NCBI GenBank assembly: GCA_015680685.1
Contig: MNCI01007639.1
Location: 561,670-615,263 of the forward strand
DNA from: Gnetum montanum
Lineage: Eukaryota > Streptophyta > Gnetopsida > Gnetales > Gnetaceae
Length of the DNA: 53,594 nt
Direction of reading: 5' to 3'
Below the pieces are notes generated by a model. That model ran no database searches, was not told where the DNA came from, and saw only the letters and a program-made list of their open reading frames with translations. The position numbers were made by a program, and so were the translations under genes. Numbering within the stretch: position 1 is the first letter of the stretch; the number at the start of each line of letters is the position of its first letter. Shown here piece after piece: positions 47,972 to 53,594 of the stretch.

Positions 47972-48762
47972 TGATGAGTGGGGAGCAGTATCAACATCCA
48001 ACCATACATATCACAAATGTATACAAGTGAGATAATTATAATCCATGGACTAGACTAGTATGGCAAATAAATAGCTAATTGTTCAATCATGGGTCATTGT
48101 ATTCCCAATTATACTTGTCTAGTCCTAGTGCATATGGTTAAGTGTAATTGAGGTATATGATCTTGATGTTGTTCAGGATATGATTAAATAATATTAAAAT
48201 ATTAAAATCTAAAATATCTAATCTAACTACAAAGATAAATCCTAGTCTAGTCCTGAAGACACATACCCACTACTTAGATTATTAAGCATTATGGTACTAG
48301 GTGAAACTAATCAATACCATTGTTGAGATTACTAAGTAAATACATGTTTACACTTGAAAATAATCAAGCACATTTTTCTAATTCATTAATATGCAAGAAA
48401 ATGTAAATATTAAGCTAATATACAGTAGAAATTAATTTACATTAAGATAAATTCTATGCTATGTCAAAGTACTATAATTAAATAAAATAGTCTAGATCTT
48501 AATTGTTGTTATGAAATGTGTTTAAGTATAATTATTCATACCATAGTATATATATTCACTCACAAATTCTAGCTTATATGGAACAAAACTATAAGAGTTT
48601 TACTAAGCCATCAACCAAAAGGTATCATAACTATAGTTGATGCATACATTTATATAGGCATTTATTGCCTCTACATTAATGCAACAATTCCGACATTAAC
48701 ATGGTCAATTAAAGACCATTGATCATAATCCTTTTCCTTTGGTTGCATGTTTCTTATCATCA
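47972..48762 (-). repeat. Diverged TRG-related solo LTR, minus strand
   Basis: The plus-strand start TGATGAGTGGGGAGC...CAACCATAC corresponds to the reverse complement of a TRG LTR end, and 48758-48762 (CATCA) gives the other terminus. A TATATA-containing stretch lies near 48650. No matching 5-base target duplication was found, and U3 palindromes are not preserved. Confidence 0.55.
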
Positions 48763-50598
48763 TTTCTTTTTCATAAGATTCTATTTAGAGAGGATTCTTT
48801 TGTAAGTTTTATTGAATATATTTATGTTTTCATTGATTAGATATATGCAAAAATGTAAATGGTAGTAATTAAATTTATGTGAGAATGCAAATAACTACTA
48901 TGATTTTAATATTTTGAAATAGGATTAGAACTTAAATGAGAAAGCAAGAAAGATTGAAACTTGAGTAGGAAAGCAAAGAAATAAAGCTTGCAATGTATGA
49001 GCAAATCTAGATAAAAAATAAAGATTTGATACTTCAAAGTGAAATAGATGTGTTAGAATGCTAAGTTTAGGAAGGTAATATCCAAGAGAATAAGATAAAG
49101 AAACAACTAAAAAAGAAACTGTTAAAGAAAAAAATGCATCAAAGTTAAAATTGCTACATTAGATGCTATTATCTAAGTGAATCTAACAAATCATCAAAGG
49201 TAATTTAACAAATTATGAAAGAGGATCCAACATAGAAGTAGCTTGAGAAAAAAATCAATGAGGAAAAAACTCACATGAACTTGACTCTTTGTGAACTTCT
49301 CAATTCAAAAGAACAAAAAATCATTAATCTTTGTTTTGTTAAGATAAAGAAAAAAGATGAAGACCTAGCCTAAGAAGTGATAGTGTTGAGGAAAAAAATT
49401 ATGCATATTAAATTGCCTAAAATTAAACATGTAGTCTATCAAGAGCTAAAAGTAATAAACCCACATATGTTTTTTACATTATTATGAACTTTCATGATAT
49501 AGATGATAGATCTAAAGTTTGGGAATATCACAATCACTTATAAAATTTGGGTCAACATGACCTTACTAAAAGGGAATTTGAAAAAAGATATTTATAATGG
49601 ATGAAAGTGGAAGTAGAAAAAGCAAAATTTTTTTAACACTTGTTTATGCCAAAGGTAATGCAATAATAATCAAGACTAAGTATTAAAAAAAATTCACAAA
49701 AAAGATATAACATGTCTTCACTATAGATTTTTAAACATTTATAAATCAATAAAAAATAATAGAAAGGTTTTATGCAATATATCTTTCTTTAATTGATTTT
49801 ATATTTTTATATAATGAAGACTTGGAAAACTAAATACTTTTTAGAAATTCAGATTTCCAATATTTTTTTATATCTTTTTTTGTACAAAAGAAATATGGAG
49901 GGAACACTATTTGTTCATGATATATGTTTACTATGGTCTATGTATCTACATGGATCATGACATTTCCTCCTTATATATTATGTAAAGGTGGGACATGACT
50001 CCCATGAAAGGTTGTATCTCTTTGTAACTATTTTATTTATTTTTCCATTCAACATGCAAAGAAAAATATTTTCTAATTGTATTTTGGAATAATCATTGAG
50101 CTATTAAGAAATCTTCGTTACTTGTAAAATATTCCAATAAGAGTGTATAGGGGCTTTTACTTCCTCTTATTCTTTGAATGAAAATTTTGTGAGTAAGGTT
50201 AATTTTCATTACTACAATTTGTTTTCTTACAATATATTTGATTTACTTTGGGATACATTCTTTATCCTCAAACTATTCTATTTATTTTCATTCTAAATTT
50301 TCTATATCTTTATTATTTTTCCACCATCTTCACCTCCATAAAGTTTTAGTAATTAAATTATGATTCTAATTGTTGCAAATCCTTACTTGTGGTGCCTTCT
50401 ATTGGGAAACAAATTGGTGTCATCATCATTATCCTTCTTAAACTTCTTCTTTTACTCAAATCTCTGTAATAATTTTTCTTTTGTTGTTAGCATGAACTCG
50501 TTATAATTGATTATTAGCTTTCTATAATCTCATCTTGTAGCTCCAAGACTTTTAATTCTTTATCATTTGGATACTTCTTTGAAAAATTTTAGTCCTAC
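48763..50598. other. AT-rich spacer with a Lys/Glu-rich coding remnant
   Basis: At about 49240-49440 the plus strand reads LEKKINEEKTHMNLTLCELL and KDEDLA with stops, reminiscent of coiled-coil parts of gag-like plant repeat proteins; assignment is uncertain. The rest is unremarkable. Confidence 0.4.
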
Positions 50599-51596
50599 TG
50601 ATGAATCATGTTTTGCCAAGTCTCGATATCAAATCCTCAATATTGGGTATGCGATATCGTAGCCTAGATAAAAATATTGAATACACGATATTGTGATTCC
50701 TATGTAGGCCTATAAATACCATGTTTGGGTGCATAGGAAAGGGGGAGTCAATAAGTGTAAGTGTAGAGTCTTTTTTTTATCAGTTTTCAATTCATTTTAG
50801 TTCTTTCCCCATTGCATGCCTATAGTGTGATGATTGTAATTGTATGGAACCTTTATTTGAGTGTGACATACTTGGACATGCACATGATCGGCAATAAAGA
50901 TCGAGATTACTCCATCATTGCAGCATTCACTTAGCTTTTACTTATGTTAATTGTTAATTTTTATTTATTGTTTTCTTCGTTAATATTTCTTTATCATAAT
51001 TTACTATTCCTATTATTAAATGTGGAATGAGCACAACTTAATCACAAACATTTAAGTGTAACTACTTGGTAACCTAGTAGTATGTCTAGGAGCATTCAAG
51101 TAATATGTGCTTGGTAATCCTAGAAGTAGTACATGAGGTCTAAAATGCACATGGATGATTAAGGATGGATGCTCATCGCACTTAGGGGAGTTTAGATTTT
51201 GCTTCTTATTGTTTATTAGCTTAAAACAAGATTATTTTCCATTGTCTCTAGGAGTAGCACTAGTTTAGGATCAATCATTCACCTCACTCTGGACTAAACC
51301 ATATGTGACCAAGTAAATACTAGTCTAGATGGGAAGATAGCGAACTGCGATCAACATGTAACTATCTAGATACCAAACTAGTCCATCTGCGGAGTTCGAC
51401 CAGATCATCCATGAATGCTCGTATTTGTATAGTTGAGGGTAGGTGTACCTCATCACTCATCATTGACACCGTTGCCGGGGATGGTGCTAGTTATTTAGAT
51501 TAGTTACATCATCCAAGATCACTGTAATGAAGCCTTGACGATATATCTTTTAGAAAGTAAGTAATTGCAAATAAGTCACATACAAATTCACAACAA

Positions 51597-52185
51597 TGTC
51601 TCTCTCAAAAGACTATGATAGTGCAACAACTAGTAAAGCAATTCATTGGAGAACCAATGAATTATATGATGATGAAGAAAAATTTTAGAGTACTCAATCT
51701 TATGTAGGGATTCCCTATGCTCATAGACACCCCAACAGTATTCAAGGACTCTTGTCATCCAACTCTGACACTCCTTTGACATCAGGTCATGACACAGATG
51801 ACCATCTTTCAAGGGGTCAACATAGAAATAAAAATCGAGCCCATAGGTGAAGTCAGGAATGCCAACATGAACAAAGACAACATTGTCCCAACCCAAAAAT
51901 TCATAACCTACTTAGTGACGATGAATCCCTGCTGGCCACTAAGAGCCTAATTCATATACAAGAGGTTGTTTGAATATCCTGTAGGCATCGCAAGGAAAGC
52001 CGTCTACCTAGGCTTAATTTAAATAACTTTTCCAAGTTTTTAGGAGGCTATGATTTAGACTTACAACATCATTTGCAAACCTTCTACAATGCCTGTGCAT
52101 GGAGTAACATTGATAATGGATGGTAAAGACTTAAGCTCTTTCCTATGACACTCATTGGCCAAGCAAAAGTATGGTATAGATCTTA
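51597..52185 (+). pseudogene. gag remnant of older TRG-related element
   Basis: Start-like ATG at 51601, an early TAG near 51688, and further stops. LNNFSKFLGGYDLDLQHHLQ and RLKLFPMTLIGQAKVWYRS (about 52010-52183) match the gag core at 42650-42830. Sequence similarity ends just after, marking an internal deletion. Confidence 0.75.
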
Positions 52186-52309
52186 ACTCATCAAGAATTA
52201 TACTTAATAAAGCTATTTATTCCATGAGAAGAACAAAAGTAAGCTAAACTTTTGTAATAAAATCATCACCTAGAGCCACTACACTCATTTTGCTAAGTAA
52301 GGTCCTAGA

Positions 52310-52440
52310 AGGGTTAGGAGATGAGTGAAAGCTTAATCTCTTCAAGTGGTTTCACCTAGGCTCGAACCCAGGTCTTTGACTTGAGAAATGAGCATGTTAT
52401 CATCACATAAAATTATGGTCACTTAAGCTAAAACTCTATA
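52310..52440 (-). repeat. SINE-like fragment, minus strand
   Basis: On the minus strand AAGTCAAAGACCTGGGTTCG AGCC contains a good Pol III B box (GGTTCGAGCC), and the preceding CTTAAGTGACCATAATTTTA is tRNA-like in position. Same family as 22825-22930. Confidence 0.5.
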
Positions 52441-53376
52441 ATCTTTAGAGAAAATAATGATACATTAGCTAACAAATGCCCTATTCTATGATTTATTCAT
52501 CTAACTAAGCAATTGATTAAACCTAAATACAAAGAAAAAAATAGCTCACAAAAAGAGAAACTAAAAAGCCATAACCTAGTTTAGAATGTCATTATTACAA
52601 TAATTCTTTTTTCAATCTTCTGATATGATCTTTCTATCCTATGATCATCTCCAAATAATATATCTTAGGCTATTTATAGTGCTTAAGTTAACAAATATTT
52701 GATTTTATAGTTAATAAAATTTTAGGCAAACATTTTTTTTCTTCCTCCATAATTGATGAGTACATTTATTGCCAAGCATGATATCGTAGATACAATATTG
52801 CATCTATGATATTGTAGCCACAATGTCATAGCTCATCCTACATCATTGTTGATGTGATGTCTTGGAAACTATGTGGCCCAAGAAATAATAACACTTGGAT
52901 GCATAAGCAATAATAATTTCGTTACATCCTTAGCTAGACTCTTGTAGTTTGTTTCTCTAGTTAATGGTAAAGAGTGAATGCTTGTAGTGTGGGTTTTAGA
53001 AACTGTATGATGTCTTTATTTGAGTGAATTATAATTGGGCATGATTCATGTTTGAGAATAAAGATCGAGACTATTTTTCATTATTGCAACACTCCCTTAG
53101 TTCTTTTTTTTTACTTAGCTTAAGTCTCTTTTTTACCTTAGCTTAACTCTTTACATTTCCAAGCACTTTACTTTACATGCTCATTAGTAAAGTGGAATGA
53201 GTATGACTAGTTTTGAGGCTTAAAGTGTAATTGTTTGGTAACCTATTAGTGGTTTTGCTGGATTCACTCAATAGTGAATCCACTTGGTAATCCCAGTAAT
53301 GATTGCAGCAGCCCATGGTGCAACTGGAAATCCAGGACCATATACTCATCATTATAGGCTAGAGTTGATTTACATT

Positions 53377-53503
53377 TGATGAGTGGTGAGGTACCGCTAC
53401 ACTCAACCATACGAATACGAGCGTTACATATGCGATCTAGTTGAACTCCACAGATGGACTAGTTGTGGCATCTAGATCGTTATCCTTAGGCCGTAGTTCA
53501 TTG
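53377..53503 (-). repeat. TRG LTR fragment, minus strand, inside older LTR
   Basis: Starts TGATGAGTGGTGAGGTACCG, the exact reverse complement of a TRG LTR end, and continues for 127 bases until another TRG LTR begins on the plus strand. Confidence 0.8.
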
Positions 53504-53594
53504 TTGATGAGACGCGACATGTACTATGCCGCGATATCGCAGCCGCCGCGATATCGCGGCCGCCGCGATATTGCATCTTCCCCTGCGATATCGC
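53504..53594 (+). repeat. Start of a TRG LTR, plus strand, running out of the window
   Basis: TGATGAGACGCGACATG followed by four GATATC-type palindromes in a GC-rich setting. ATTGT at 53499-53503 would be its 5' target copy. It is nested in the minus-strand LTR. Confidence 0.75.

Larger units (their letters stand above)
50599..53376 (+). mobile_element. Older TRG-related element, internally deleted
   Basis: The 5' LTR is 50599-51462 (TGATGAAT...ACTCATCA), with TATAAATA at 50711. A primer site TGACACCGTTGCCGGGGAT follows at 51464. A gag remnant runs to about 52185. The second LTR starts at 52754 (TGATGAG) and is cut at 53376 by a minus-strand LTR. The two LTRs differ much more than those at 40716-47688, so this copy is older. 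Confidence 0.78.

Noticed and set aside
1-53594. tRNA, rRNA or snRNA genes
   Set aside because: No canonical cloverleaf with both boxes, no rRNA core sequence and no snRNA promoter recognised; only degenerate SINE-like tRNA fragments.

Overview
The window looks like nuclear DNA of a seed plant, most likely a gymnosperm or another plant with a large, repeat-rich genome. Retrotransposons are nested in one another, broken LINEs are common, a cytochrome P450 gene carries a 2.2 kb intron, and a piece of plastid DNA (psbT/psbN) is embedded. The species is not identified from sequence alone.

Layout. 1-12774: the right-hand part of a very large Ty3/gypsy element of the Tat/Ogre lineage, recognised by its second, archaeal-type RNase H. 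It holds gag-protease (1-1650), a decayed RT-RNaseH-integrase region (6763-9912), short-repeat arrays and a 3' LTR ending at 12774. Between protease and RT, on the opposite strand, lies an eight-exon gene (2221-6338) whose seven introns all have GT-AG ends; every junction keeps the reading phase, and there is one internal frameshift and one premature TAG. Its product starts with a basic tail, then has a segment resembling an FCP1/NIF-type HAD phosphatase whose catalytic acidic residues look lost, then a long domain I do not recognise, and ends in a coiled coil. This is the most unusual object in the window. 12775-15351: the 3' end of a second LTR family (called TRG here), into which the Tat element inserted; TRG in turn sits just upstream of the 3' LTR of another element (15518-16091).

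16092-26450 is AT-rich and mostly decayed: a minus-strand L1-like LINE (about 17250-21000) flanked by two inverted copies of an unidentified repeat, tRNA-derived SINE-like fragments, a 505 bp foldback element, a PIF1/Helitron-type helicase fragment beside a captured-looking coding fragment, and the psbT/psbN insert. 27807-32995 (minus) is the one convincing host gene: a five-exon cytochrome P450 of the CYP72 clan, closest by eye to CYP735A/CYP709, with all diagnostic motifs and an open frame of 528 codons.

33168-40710 is intergenic with small tandem repeats and a plus-strand LINE remnant. 40711-47693 is a complete TRG copy with a CCTTG target duplication, two LTRs and a tRNA-Asp-type primer site. 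It encodes only gag and a dead protease, so it is non-autonomous. More TRG-family LTRs lie at 47972-48762 (minus), 50599-53376 and 53377-53594. Their U3 regions share a row of GATATC-centred palindromes upstream of the TATA box. Apart from the P450 gene the window is a record of nested insertion; the antisense gene in the Tat element and the palindrome arrays are the features least explained by known families.
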